DNA of 19,992 bases, from positions 1 through 19,992 of the forward strand of contig DIDP01000052.1 in assembly GCA_002418205.1 (NCBI GenBank). The letters are read 5' to 3'. The notes below the pieces were generated by a model. It was not told the DNA's origin, searched no databases, and saw only the letters and a program-made list of their open reading frames with translations. A program made the position numbers and the translations under genes. How positions within the stretch are numbered: position 1 is the stretch's first letter; every line of letters starts with the position of its first letter. Below, in pieces: positions 8,340-17,907 of the stretch. The DNA comes from Anaerolineales bacterium UBA5797. GTDB lineage: Bacteria > Chloroflexota > Anaerolineae > Anaerolineales > Villigracilaceae.

Positions 8340-8962
8340 TAATCATTAGCAGGAAAATTACAAGATGCTATTTGTAATATCCTCGTTTGACCCTTTCGTG
8401 ATCTATAGATGGTAATCATTATTTGGATCGAGCGTAGAGTCCGTTTTCGAGATTCTCTCTTTGCAGGGCAATCGCGGTATCGTTCGCTGACATCGAATTC
8501 ACCATCGTCAATCGGATAAAGGCCACGCGCCGGTTCGTTTGTTCTTTGTAGCATTCAACAAAGAGAAGGGTAGTATCAGGGGGGGTAGACACGCAATAAT
8601 GCGAACATCGAATTAAGTTGCCAAAGGAAAACAACCATGGCTACCTTGTCCAGCCTTTGCCTCATCCTCAACCTGCTCGAGACGAAGGGAGTGTTCGCGT
8701 CCATTCTCCTGCTTTCGTTTCGGGAGTCGCGCGTCCCGCTCGAAGCCTTTGCCGATCCGCAACTCGACCCCGAGGCCAGCCGCGTAGAACGCGAGTTCGT
8801 GCTGGCGTCAAAATCAACGACTGCGGTGTATGAGGGGATCATGCCGAAGATGGGAATTTATCCTGACCCCAACGGCATACCGGGCGCTAATGCCAGCGCA
8901 AATCAGGTCAGTGTAATCTTTGTGTGCTGTGCAGGCGAATCAAGTTTTCATTTCATGTGTAG
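8340..8962. other. Gene-poor stretch with coding-like fragments
   Basis: No confident gene. A plus-strand frame from ATG 8637 (AAAGGA upstream) has GC-rich third positions for about 60 codons (a Leu-rich hydrophobic start, then an acidic stretch around DPEASRVEREF). It then runs on antisense to the next gene, so it is either a small unrecognised gene that should end earlier or a decayed piece. A minus-strand frame ending at 8419 (71 codons, C-terminus LENGLYARSK) also looks partly coding. An inverted repeat tctttgt/acaaaga lies near 8545-8570. No family is recognised for either frame. Confidence 0.3.
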
Positions 8963-9364
8963 TCACATCACTCCATGCGGTTTGACGCGCCGCCAGGACC
9001 CGATGACAAACAGAATCCCTGCAACGACCTCAGCGATGCGCCCGATCAAAACTGCATCGGGGAGCCAGTATTGGAACGCTGTGATCAAGATCCCGGCGTT
9101 GAGCAGGGCAAAGGAGACCCACACCAGCCCCACGGGTCCGCGTGAGGAGCCTTGGCTGAAGCGCGGGATGATCCAGAATGCAACGCCCATCGCCAACTGG
9201 ATAAGCCAGCCCACCAACAAAAATTCCATGTGAAGGGGAAAGAGATACCAGACCGCAGCATGGAACGGGATCCCCTTTTGGGCGAGAAGCAGAGCGCCAA
9301 ACAATGAACCCAGCAGAAGATATAGCAGCGATGCGCGTACAAACCAGACGCTCAACTTAGGCAT
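8963..9364 (-). CDS. Four-helix membrane protein resembling a heme-copper oxidase subunit I fragment (paralogue B)
   Basis: 133 residues with four predicted membrane segments: ~9-29, ~44-66, ~75-97 and ~108-125. It is a clear paralogue of the upstream gene. Both have a His in helix 2 followed by GWL.QL..GV.FWI.P..S (here HMEFLLVGWLIQLAMGVAFW), then a PRG/SRG loop and an ALLN.G helix. Proteins of this kind are usually annotated as hypothetical or cbb3-type oxidase subunit I-like. They lack the full set of six His needed for heme and copper, so they are not oxidases on their own. The start codon directly abuts the previous stop (TAAATG), which implies translational coupling. This is the last gene of the operon, and no clear terminator follows. 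Confidence 0.75.
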   Translation of the reverse strand: MPKLSVWFVRASLLYLLLGSLFGALLLAQKGIPFHAAVWYLFPLHMEFLLVGWLIQLAMGVAFWIIPRFSQGSSRGPVGLVWVSFALLNAGILITAFQYWLPDAVLIGRIAEVVAGILFVIGSWRRVKPHGVM

Positions 9365-9763
9365 TTACTTTTCCTTGACGCGTCCCCAACTATTGACCAC
9401 GAATAGCAATCCCGATAGAAACTGAAGGATCGCCGAAAGCACCAGCATCCATCCGCTGAGTGGATTGGCCCGGGTCGATTGGATCGGTTCGGCAACCGCC
9501 CGCAGGAGCAGACCGATGTTGAGCAGGGCATACGTCCACCAGCCAAGGGCTTCACTGCCGCGCGGTTTCTTGACTGAATACTTTGGGAACATCCAGAAGA
9601 TGACACCGAAGATCAGTTGCGTCAGCCAGCCAAAGACGAGCAGATGAATATAGACGGGGAACAATCCGTTCGTCACGCCCAATGCCAGCAATATGCCGAG
9701 CACCAGAGCAAGCGCCAAACAGACCATCCCCGTTTTGATGAATGTGCGTGTGAGTAATGGCAT
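9365..9763 (-). CDS. Four-helix membrane protein resembling a heme-copper oxidase subunit I fragment (paralogue A)
   Basis: 132 residues with four hydrophobic segments. Helix 2 reads HLLVFGWLTQLIFGVIFWMF and is followed by PKYSVKKPRGSEALGW, the most conserved part shared with its downstream paralogue. The start lies two bases after the stop of the NnrS-like gene (TAA-CC-ATG), with GGGAAA before it. The His-x6-W-type helix recalls the heme-ligand helices of NorB/CcoN and NnrS. A role in heme or NO handling fits the neighbours but is inference. Confidence 0.75.
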   Translation of the reverse strand: MPLLTRTFIKTGMVCLALALVLGILLALGVTNGLFPVYIHLLVFGWLTQLIFGVIFWMFPKYSVKKPRGSEALGWWTYALLNIGLLLRAVAEPIQSTRANPLSGWMLVLSAILQFLSGLLFVVNSWGRVKEK

Positions 9764-9765
9764 GG

Positions 9766-10842
9766 TTATTTTCCCAATAAACTTTTACGGACAGAATGCA
9801 CGGTCATTCCCATGAACAGCAAAATGGCAATTTCGTTCAACAATCCACCCCACATCCGGAGCGTATGCAGGTCCGCGTAATCGGCGGACACACGCAGTGC
9901 CAGTGAAACATGCAGCAGGATCAGTTGGACATAAAATGCAGGCTGGAAGTTGATCGGCACACCCAGGACGGCTGGGAAGATGATCGGCGCGTGACCGAAG
10001 ATCATCGAGATGACGAAGCCGATGAAGACCGCATGCAGCAACGCGTCATATCCTGGACCCGCAAACTGCGCGCCACCTCCCAGGCTTAATGCGCCGCCGA
10101 CGCCGAGCCACACAAATCCCAGTGCGAGGCACCACGCAATGTAGCGCGTGAGGGGGAGCCTATGCCTGAGATTCCTCCAGGCGATGTCGTTGCGGATGGA
10201 CCAGAGCGCGATCAAGATCAATGCTGCGCCGGTCGTCCGCGTTCCAAACTGGATGCTGAATACGGAAACGATCGTCCCCGTGAGGAAAATCAGGATGATC
10301 GCTGCAAACAGGAGTTGCTGTCCTCGTGAAGGACGCAGCACCCGGCTCAATTCCAATCGTTCGCCGGTGATGGTCAACACTAAAAATGCCTGCCAGAAAA
10401 AGACAACTTGAAAGATCTGCCAGCCGAACAGCCAGAGCAGGTTGCCTGCGAACCATGTCAACATGCCAAGCAACATGGTGAGGGTATGGAACGCCATCTC
10501 ACGGCGCGTGATCTCGAACAGGATCGCAACCCCGCCGAGGCTGGCGAGAGTGAGCAGGATCGGTCCGAGGGGCGGAGTCTGAATCAGAAACGTGAGTAAG
10601 CCCCCCAGTCCCGCGAGAAGCGGAGGGATATACATCCATTTTTGCTTCAGTGCAACGGCACGTTCGAGCGTGATGAGAGTCCCCAAGAATCCGGAGATCA
10701 TCAATGGACCATGTGCGAGGGCGAGGGAGGGAGTCGGCGCGGGCAGTCCCCAGCCAAGTCGCATCAGCCCCGCCCAGAGTGCGGCAAGCAGGGCGAGGAT
10801 GGAAAGGAACAGGAACGGCAGAGGAAAGCGATGCGGTTTCAT
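9766..10842 (-). CDS. Polytopic membrane protein, NnrS-like
   Basis: 358 residues with about 10-12 hydrophobic segments. Two His-containing motifs stand out: AHGPLMISGFLGTLITLERAVAL (residues ~43-65) and HAVFIGFVISMIFGHAPIIFPAVLG (~269-293). These correspond in position to the HxHE..fGf and HA..iG..g.mi/GH motifs of NnrS, a heme- and copper-containing membrane protein linked to nitric oxide metabolism. The match is to the general pattern, not a full NnrS sequence, so it could also be a distinct uncharacterised family. It heads an operon with two small oxidase-like genes. It is transcribed away from a Crp/Fnr regulator 87 bases off, which supports a role in low-oxygen or NO response. There is no strong ribosome site before ATG 10842. 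Confidence 0.7.
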   Translation of the reverse strand: MKPHRFPLPFLFLSILALLAALWAGLMRLGWGLPAPTPSLALAHGPLMISGFLGTLITLERAVALKQKWMYIPPLLAGLGGLLTFLIQTPPLGPILLTLASLGGVAILFEITRREMAFHTLTMLLGMLTWFAGNLLWLFGWQIFQVVFFWQAFLVLTITGERLELSRVLRPSRGQQLLFAAIILIFLTGTIVSVFSIQFGTRTTGAALILIALWSIRNDIAWRNLRHRLPLTRYIAWCLALGFVWLGVGGALSLGGGAQFAGPGYDALLHAVFIGFVISMIFGHAPIIFPAVLGVPINFQPAFYVQLILLHVSLALRVSADYADLHTLRMWGGLLNEIAILLFMGMTVHSVRKSLLGK

Positions 10843-10848
10843 GTCATC

Positions 10849-10877
10849 ATTCTACAAACGAAGTCGGTTTTACACAA
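10849..10877 (-). promoter_or_regulatory. Candidate promoter of the NnrS-like operon
   Basis: TTGTGT (10877-10872) and TAGAAT (10854-10849) on the minus strand with a 17-base spacer. The -10 ends only six bases before the start codon at 10842, so the mRNA would be almost leaderless, which fits the lack of a ribosome site. No TTGAT-N4-ATCAA box is visible here. Confidence 0.33.
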
Positions 10878-10881
10878 CCTT

Positions 10882-10910
10882 TTTTCATCACGTGAGCAGG
10901 GATGTATAAT
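10882..10910 (+). promoter_or_regulatory. Candidate promoter of the Crp/Fnr regulator
   Basis: TTTTCA (10882-10887), a 17-base spacer and TATAAT (10905-10910), 19 bases before ATG 10930. The spacer contains the palindrome TCACGTGA (10888-10895), which could be an operator for a regulator acting on both divergent promoters. Confidence 0.5.
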
Positions 10911-10929
10911 GACGATGAAAGGATGAAAC

Positions 10930-11670
10930 ATGCCCCGCCCCAAATCTCCTGTGCGGCTCGAATGGGTGGACCCCGATGTTTGCTCGACGGATTATCGCTT
11001 GAAGATCATCGGGCGTTTGCCGTTCTTCAAGCACCTGCCCGCCGAAGCGATCGCAAGGATCAATCTGTTATTCCACGACCGCGGAGTCTCTGCCGGGGAG
11101 CGCATCTATTTCGAAGGCGATGAGTCAACGCATCTGTTTCTCGTGGCGATGGGGAAGGTGAAACTGGTGCGCAGTTCCGCTTCGGGGCGTGAAGTGCTGT
11201 TGGATATTTTGCACGGCGGCGAATACTTCGGTACGCTGACGGCGCTCGGCGGGAGTACTTATACCGAGACCGCCATCGCCCAGACCGATTGCTGTATCCT
11301 CCAAATTTCATCTGAAGATTTTGAAAGCATCCTTTCCGGGTTCCCGGACGTGACGCGCAAAGTGCTGGAGGCGGTATCCAGGCGGTTGGTGGAATCGCAG
11401 GAGATCGTCAAACAATTGAGCACTTATGAGGTGGAACAACGCATCGCGTCCGCCCTGTTACGCCTGGCTGGGAAACTCGGCGAAACGCGTGAAAAGGATG
11501 TATTGATCCAGCTGCCGTTCTCGCGTCAGGACCTGGCGGCAATGACCGGGTCCACAACGGAAACGGTCAGCCGGGTGATGAGTCGTTTTGCGGAGGATGG
11601 GCTGGTCAAATCAGGACGCAAGTGGGTCACCCTCACAGACATGAAGCGTTTGGAAGAGCTGGCAAAGTAG
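10930..11670 (+). CDS. Crp/Fnr-family transcriptional regulator (DNR/NNR-like type)
   Basis: 246 residues: a cyclic-nucleotide-binding-type beta-roll (~25-140), a dimer helix (~141-175) and a C-terminal winged helix (~180-240). The recognition helix TTETVSRVMSRF has E211, S214 and R215, the ExxSR signature that in FNR reads TTGAT half sites. The sensor domain lacks the FNR iron-sulfur ligands (one N-terminal Cys at 18; others at 121-122). It also lacks the Arg-Ser that binds cAMP phosphate (GGSTYTETA instead). It is therefore neither an FNR 4Fe-4S sensor nor a CRP. A heme-based NO or redox sensor of the DNR type is possible but not shown. AAGGAT precedes the start. The next gene carries a matching box, and the divergent membrane operon is a further likely target. 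Confidence 0.88.
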   Translation: MPRPKSPVRLEWVDPDVCSTDYRLKIIGRLPFFKHLPAEAIARINLLFHDRGVSAGERIYFEGDESTHLFLVAMGKVKLVRSSASGREVLLDILHGGEYFGTLTALGGSTYTETAIAQTDCCILQISSEDFESILSGFPDVTRKVLEAVSRRLVESQEIVKQLSTYEVEQRIASALLRLAGKLGETREKDVLIQLPFSRQDLAAMTGSTTETVSRVMSRFAEDGLVKSGRKWVTLTDMKRLEELAK

Positions 11671-11681
11671 GGTGCAGTTAA

Positions 11682-11723
11682 TTGATCCAAATCATACAGG
11701 TTTTGGGAGGGCGGGGATATATT
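11682..11723 (+). promoter_or_regulatory. FNR/DNR-type box and -10 of the hemerythrin promoter
   Basis: TTGAT-CCAA-ATCAT (11682-11695) matches nine of ten bases of the FNR/DNR consensus TTGAT-N4-ATCAA. TATATT at 11718-11723 lies where a -10 should be if the box is centred at -41.5 (start near 11730), the class II activator geometry. The upstream gene encodes a regulator with the matching ExxSR helix. Confidence 0.68.
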
Positions 11724-11761
11724 CAGGGTGTAATAACTCACATCCAAGAAGGAGATAAACC

Positions 11762-12271
11762 ATGAACACCCTGACTCAACCATTGCGCGATGAACACAAG
11801 GAATTGTTTCCGCAGGTCGATCGCATTCGACAGGTTGCGGAACTGATCGGCGAAGCATCCGTCGATGAGATTCGCGGCGGCGTGGAGGAAGTCTACGACT
11901 TCCTGGCGCATCATCTCAAGCCTCATGCTGAAGCCGAGGACGCAGCGCTTTATCCCGTCGTACAAAAAGTGCTTGGCAGCCCGGATGCCACCAAAACGAT
12001 GAGCCGCGATCATGCTGAAGTCGGCATCTACATCACGGAACTGGAGTCGTTGCGAAATGGCTTGACGAACGAGGCGCCGACGTCTGCGCAGGTCAAGTCC
12101 CTGCGGCGCGTGCTGTATGGCGTCCATGCACTGGTCAAAGTCCATTTTGCCAAGGAGGAAGAGGTCTACCTGCCGATCCTTGACCAGCGGCTGACGCCCG
12201 AGGCTGCGCAGGAAATGTTCGAGGCGATGGAGTCCGCGGCGCACACTGCCAAACATGCCTTGCAAGCTTGA
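11762..12271 (+). CDS. Hemerythrin HHE-domain protein
   Basis: 169 residues, all-helical. Likely diiron ligands are in the expected order: H12 (RDEHKEL), H51 and H55 in AHHLKPHAEAED with an acid shortly after, H84 (SRDHAEV), then H122/H128 and the EEE at 132-134 in VHALVKVHFAKEEEVYLPIL. Hemerythrin-like proteins bind O2 or NO, or protect iron-sulfur centres from nitrosative and oxidative damage; the ligand here is not determined. AAGGAG lies eight bases before ATG. The FNR-type box upstream suggests induction under low oxygen or NO by the adjacent regulator. The gene converges with marR, with 35 bases between the stops. Confidence 0.88.
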   Translation: MNTLTQPLRDEHKELFPQVDRIRQVAELIGEASVDEIRGGVEEVYDFLAHHLKPHAEAEDAALYPVVQKVLGSPDATKTMSRDHAEVGIYITELESLRNGLTNEAPTSAQVKSLRRVLYGVHALVKVHFAKEEEVYLPILDQRLTPEAAQEMFEAMESAAHTAKHALQA

Positions 12272-12306
12272 GTTGTAATGGCACCCGATTTTTTATCAGA
12301 AGGTTT

Positions 12307-12735
12307 CTACGCCCTGCCTGAGATTCGGTCAGCCGATAATTGCTCGATCAGCTTCTGAAGTTCAGGCAGGATGCGGCGCAGTTCCTCCTTATGGATGGAG
12401 GATAACTGTTCGAGGATCGCCAGCCCCTTCGCGGTGAGCGTTACGTAGACCTGCCGCCGGTCGGTGCGCGACGGTTCGCGTCTTAGCAGACCTTGCGCCG
12501 TTAACCGGTCCGCCAGACCGACGGCACTCTGATGGCGGATCTGCATCTGTTCCGCCAGTTCCTTGATGGTGACCCGGTCGCGGCCCGGAAAGCCCTTGAT
12601 CGATAGCAATACCTGGTGCTGTTGGGGAGTCAGACCGAGGGATTCGGCAGCCTCCTCACTGAAGTGCAGGAACCGCCGCAAAGAGAAACGGAAAGCGGCT
12701 AAATTTTCATATTCTGTTTTTGTAATGCGCGCCAT
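12307..12735 (-). CDS. MarR-family transcriptional regulator
   Basis: 142 residues with the MarR winged-helix layout. An N-terminal dimer helix is followed by LGLTPQQHQVLLSIKGFPG, helix-turn-helix VTIKELAEQMQIRHQSAVGLADRL (~55-78), and the wing DRRQVYVTLTAKG with the conserved D-R (~92-104). C-terminal helices complete the dimer interface. AGGAG precedes ATG 12735. The gene is divergent from the ClC gene, and the shared intergenic palindrome covers both promoters. The natural expectation is repression of itself and of clc, lifted by an unknown ligand or by oxidation. The protein has no Cys, so direct thiol sensing as in OhrR is unlikely. Confidence 0.9.
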   Translation of the reverse strand: MARITKTEYENLAAFRFSLRRFLHFSEEAAESLGLTPQQHQVLLSIKGFPGRDRVTIKELAEQMQIRHQSAVGLADRLTAQGLLRREPSRTDRRQVYVTLTAKGLAILEQLSSIHKEELRRILPELQKLIEQLSADRISGRA

Positions 12736-12773
12736 TGCCTCTCCTCATTTCTAATTCGAGAATAATGATACCA

Positions 12774-12802
12774 TTGAATTATATCGTAATACGATATATA
12801 AT
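12774..12802 (+). promoter_or_regulatory. clc promoter with embedded 19-bp palindromic operator (shared with marR)
   Basis: TTGAAT (12774-12779), a 17-base spacer and TATAAT (12797-12802) drive clc; GAGGAG and ATG 12833 follow. The spacer is filled by the palindrome TATATCGTA-A-TACGATATA (12780-12798). On the other strand TATAAT at 12783-12778 is a -10 candidate for marR, overlapping the same palindrome. A MarR dimer here would block both promoters. Confidence 0.65.
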
Positions 12803-12832
12803 TTGCCGGTCAAATCATTTGAGGAGCAGAAA

Positions 12833-14707
12833 ATGGTAGAGAGAAGCAGCCTGGATTACAGGCATGTCAACGTCAATTCCTCCGGAGGGTTTCGCATCCT
12901 GTTGATTTCGCTCTTGGCAGCGTTGATCGGGATCCTGGCGGGTTTGGTCGCCTTCGGTCTTTATTCGCTGATTTCGTTCATCACGAACCTGGTCTTCTTT
13001 CAGCGTTTCGCTCTCACCCTTCCAAGCCTGAAGGATAATCCGCTGGGCGCGTGGATCATCCTCGTACCGGTCCTCGGCGGGCTGATCGTGGGCGTGATGG
13101 CAAAGTATGGGTCATCGAAAATCAAGGGACATGGGATCCCCGAGGCGATGGAGGCGGTGTTGACCAATCGCAGCCGCATTCATCCGCGTGTGGCGATCCT
13201 CAAGCCGCTTTCGGCAGCCATTGCCATCGGCACGGGAGGTCCTTTCGGCGCGGAAGGACCGATCATTCAAACCGGAGGCGCGCTGGGTTCGCTGATCGGT
13301 CAGTTAATCCATACCACCGCCTCTGAGCGGAAGGTCCTGCTGGCATGCGGTGCGGCAGCCGGAATGGCGGCCACCTTTAGCACACCCATCGCGGCAGTCA
13401 TCCTTGCCATCGAATTGTTGCTGTTCGAGTTCAAATCGCGTTCGTTCATACCGCTTGTCATTGCCAGCACCCTGGCGACGACCATCCACCTCTGGCTCAT
13501 GGGTGCGGGTCCGATGTTTTCGGTCGCGGTTGTGGATTTCGGGATTCCGAGCGCCCTGCCCTATTACATCCTGCTCGGACTCCTGTGCGGCGCGGCGGCA
13601 GTCGGATTCAGCAACTTGCTGTACTGGGTCGAGGATCTGTTCGAACGCATCCCATTCGATTCGATGTGGTATCCGGCAATCGGCGCCCTCGGATTGGGCA
13701 TCCTCGGTTATTTCTTCCCACGCGTCATCGGTGTTGGTTATGAAACCATTTCGGACATTTTGAATGCCCGGCTGGCATTGAACGTCCTGTTGTCTGTCAT
13801 GATCTTCAAGAGTCTGGCACTGGTGATTTCGCTCGGTTCCGGGACATCGGGCGGACTGCTCGCCCCGATGTTCATGGCGGGAGCGGCTCTGGGCGGGTCA
13901 TTTGCGATGATCATCAATCGGATCGTCCCTGGCGCGAATCTGTCCCCTGCCGCCTGCGCGTTGGTGGGCATGGCGGCGGTGTTCGGGTCGGCTGCGCGCG
14001 CCACGTTCACGCTCATCATATTTGCGTTCGAGATTACGCGTGACTATAACGCCATCCTGCCGCTCATGCTGGTCTGCGTGCTCGCGGACGGTGTGGCAAT
14101 CCTCCTGATGCGCAACTCGATCATGACCGAAAAACTGGCGCGGCGCGGCTTGCACATCCACCTCGAATATGAACCGGATGTATTGCAACAGACGCGGGTC
14201 GGCGAAGTCATGGATGCAGAGGTGAAAACGATTGTTCCCGCGATGAAGGTCAGGGAACTTGCCGACCACGTCACGCGCGGCGACCCGGAATATATCCGCC
14301 ATCAAGCCTTTCCCATTGTGGATCAAGCTCATCTGGTTGGGATCATCACCTGGGGTGATATCGTCGAGACTCTGGCAGAGAACATGAACACGGAGGAGAC
14401 CGTGCTTGAAGCCGGTAACGATGAACCGGTGGTCACCTATCCGGATGAATTGCTATATGATGCAGTCAGTAAGATGTTACGGAATGACATAGGACGATTG
14501 CCGGTTGTTGGACGCCAATCTCCTCATAAATTGGTGGGATATCTGGGTCGTTCGGCTGTCATGGAAGCGCGCCTGGGTCGGCTGCGCGAAGAACAGGACC
14601 TCGAACCCGGCTGGGTGACCTTTCCAAAGCCCTCGAAAATTTTGAGCGGTAAGCGTTCCAGTACCCCTCACCAGGACCAGGTCCCTGAGAAGGAGGATTC
14701 CACTTGA
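12833..14707 (+). CDS. ClC-family chloride transporter/channel with C-terminal CBS pair
   Basis: Start at ATG 12833 (GAGGAG six bases upstream), rather than the open TTG ten codons earlier; 624 residues. Residues ~20-440 are the ClC membrane domain with its signatures: GHGIPEAM (99-106), GGPFGAEGPIIQ with gating E141, CGAAAGMAATFSTPIAAVIL, and GLLAPMFMAGAALGG. Residues ~460-600 hold two CBS domains (VMDAEVKTIV...FPIVDQAHLVGIITWGDI; DAVSKMLRNDIGRLPVV). Two filter positions differ from E. coli ClcA: Ser107 of GSGIP is His, and the inner proton Glu203 aligns with Leu (AIELLLFEF for IIEEMRPQF). This suggests a channel or an exchanger with altered coupling. CBS domains often sense adenine nucleotides. 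Control by the divergent marR is likely. Confidence 0.92.
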   Translation: MVERSSLDYRHVNVNSSGGFRILLISLLAALIGILAGLVAFGLYSLISFITNLVFFQRFALTLPSLKDNPLGAWIILVPVLGGLIVGVMAKYGSSKIKGHGIPEAMEAVLTNRSRIHPRVAILKPLSAAIAIGTGGPFGAEGPIIQTGGALGSLIGQLIHTTASERKVLLACGAAAGMAATFSTPIAAVILAIELLLFEFKSRSFIPLVIASTLATTIHLWLMGAGPMFSVAVVDFGIPSALPYYILLGLLCGAAAVGFSNLLYWVEDLFERIPFDSMWYPAIGALGLGILGYFFPRVIGVGYETISDILNARLALNVLLSVMIFKSLALVISLGSGTSGGLLAPMFMAGAALGGSFAMIINRIVPGANLSPAACALVGMAAVFGSAARATFTLIIFAFEITRDYNAILPLMLVCVLADGVAILLMRNSIMTEKLARRGLHIHLEYEPDVLQQTRVGEVMDAEVKTIVPAMKVRELADHVTRGDPEYIRHQAFPIVDQAHLVGIITWGDIVETLAENMNTEETVLEAGNDEPVVTYPDELLYDAVSKMLRNDIGRLPVVGRQSPHKLVGYLGRSAVMEARLGRLREEQDLEPGWVTFPKPSKILSGKRSSTPHQDQVPEKEDST

Positions 14708-14778
14708 TCGTTATAAATCCCTTTGTTCATACACCCCATGATTTGGAAAAAAAACAATAACCGGGAAAGGAAGAAACA

Positions 14779-15105
14779 ATGAAAGTTACAAACCTGTTGG
14801 AAAACCTGAAATTTGGAGACAAAGATCCTCATGCGGAACCCATCCATGCAGATAGAGAGGGTCGGGCAATTCTCTTTACACTGAAGCCAGGCCAATCCAT
14901 TCGTGAACATAATGCACCCAGCACGCCGTTTTTTGTGGTTGTTCTCAAAGGTCAGGGCGCATTTGCCGGTGGCGATGGTAGCGAGCATATTTGCGGTCCG
15001 AATACACTGTTGATGTTTGATTCGGGCGAGAACCATTCCATCCGCGCGATCGAGGAATTGGTCTTTATCGGTATCCTGCACGGTTCACCGATCGCTCAAA
15101 AATGA
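14779..15105 (+). CDS. Small cupin-domain protein
   Basis: 108 residues, a single cupin barrel: LKPGQSIREHNAPSTPFFVVVLKGQGAF (motif 1) and CGPNTLLMFDSGENHSIRAIEE (motif 2). Motif 1 has one His instead of the usual HxH and no following Glu at the normal place; motif 2 keeps its His. The metal site, if any, is therefore reduced, and the role may be ligand binding. AAGGAAG lies before ATG. It sits 71 bases after clc in the same direction and may be co-transcribed. The substrate cannot be inferred. Confidence 0.8.
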   Translation: MKVTNLLENLKFGDKDPHAEPIHADREGRAILFTLKPGQSIREHNAPSTPFFVVVLKGQGAFAGGDGSEHICGPNTLLMFDSGENHSIRAIEELVFIGILHGSPIAQK

Positions 15106-15605
15106 TCTTTTCTGATTGTGGGTTATTCAATCTGGAAAAATGGCTCTCCCAACGAGACCGCAAGGGACTCCGGGGTTTGCTGTGGGTCTTTTTCCCCGAT
15201 TACCTGCGTCTGTGATGTGTTGCAGGTCTTGTTTGGCGAGGGCGTCATTCATGCTCTTTGCTTATCCCTGCTTCCGGCTTGTATCCAGTCATACCATGCC
15301 ATGACGGTGACGCTGGCAATCACTATATCCGGTTTGCAGGATGAGAGATGTAGTGAGCGGAGCGTTTTCATATCCCATTGGAATGAGATTTTGGCAAATG
15401 AAAGCAGCCGGGATTGATGCGTGCCAAATCCGCAAATGCCTGACGAATATCGCCTCCATCAAATTTACATTGGCAAAACTCGATTGAACCAGCCACATAG
15501 TTTGCATTGACGACGAAATTACCCTCTGGCTCCTCTGTCGGTTGAACCAACCATGTGCGTGGCACGAAAGACGGAGGGCGTTCAACTTATACCGAGTTAA
15601 GAGCT
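15106..15605. other. Intergenic stretch with a possible decayed gene
   Basis: About 500 bases without a convincing complete gene. On the minus strand, 15368-15585 is open with a protein-like composition (residues such as PRTWLVQPTEEPEGNF, then a CQC, then DGGDIRQAFADLARINPG). It begins right after a stop codon and has no ATG or ribosome site, so it looks like the 3' end of a lost gene. A 41-codon minus frame (MNDALAKQDLQ..., near 15110-15250) is similarly unsupported. I recognise no family. Confidence 0.3.
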
Positions 15606-15634
15606 TTATAAGTCAACGGTTTGTTCGATATAAT
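15606..15634 (+). promoter_or_regulatory. Candidate katG promoter
   Basis: TATAAT at 15629-15634 with a poor -35 (TTATAA, 15606-15611) 17 bases upstream; the start would lie about 40 bases before the katG ATG. No convincing PerR, Fur or OxyR site is visible. Confidence 0.42.
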
Positions 15635-15678
15635 CAATTTGAAACGGGTATCGAAAACAAGTACAAGGAGATGACACA

Positions 15679-17858
<2,180 letters not shown>

Positions 17859-17877
17859 CTCGCATATAAACTCAAAT

Positions 17878-17907
17878 CAAAATGCCCCGCACGTGCGGGG
17901 CATTTTG
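17878..17907 (+). terminator. Rho-independent terminator of katG
   Basis: A perfect 13-bp stem (17878-17890 with 17895-17907, core aatgccccgc/gcggggcatt), a 4-base loop acgt, and TTTT closing the stem, 21 bases past the stop. Its A and T flanks make it potentially bidirectional. Confidence 0.92.

Noticed and set aside
8637..9233. 198-codon plus-strand frame as a complete gene
   Set aside because: Its second half is antisense to a well-supported operon gene and has no domain. Only the first part may be coding, and it is listed as uncertain.
14704..14717. TTGAT-CGTT-ATAAA as a second FNR-type box before the cupin gene
   Set aside because: The second half matches poorly and the first half is shared with the clc stop codon. 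No -10 is suitably spaced.
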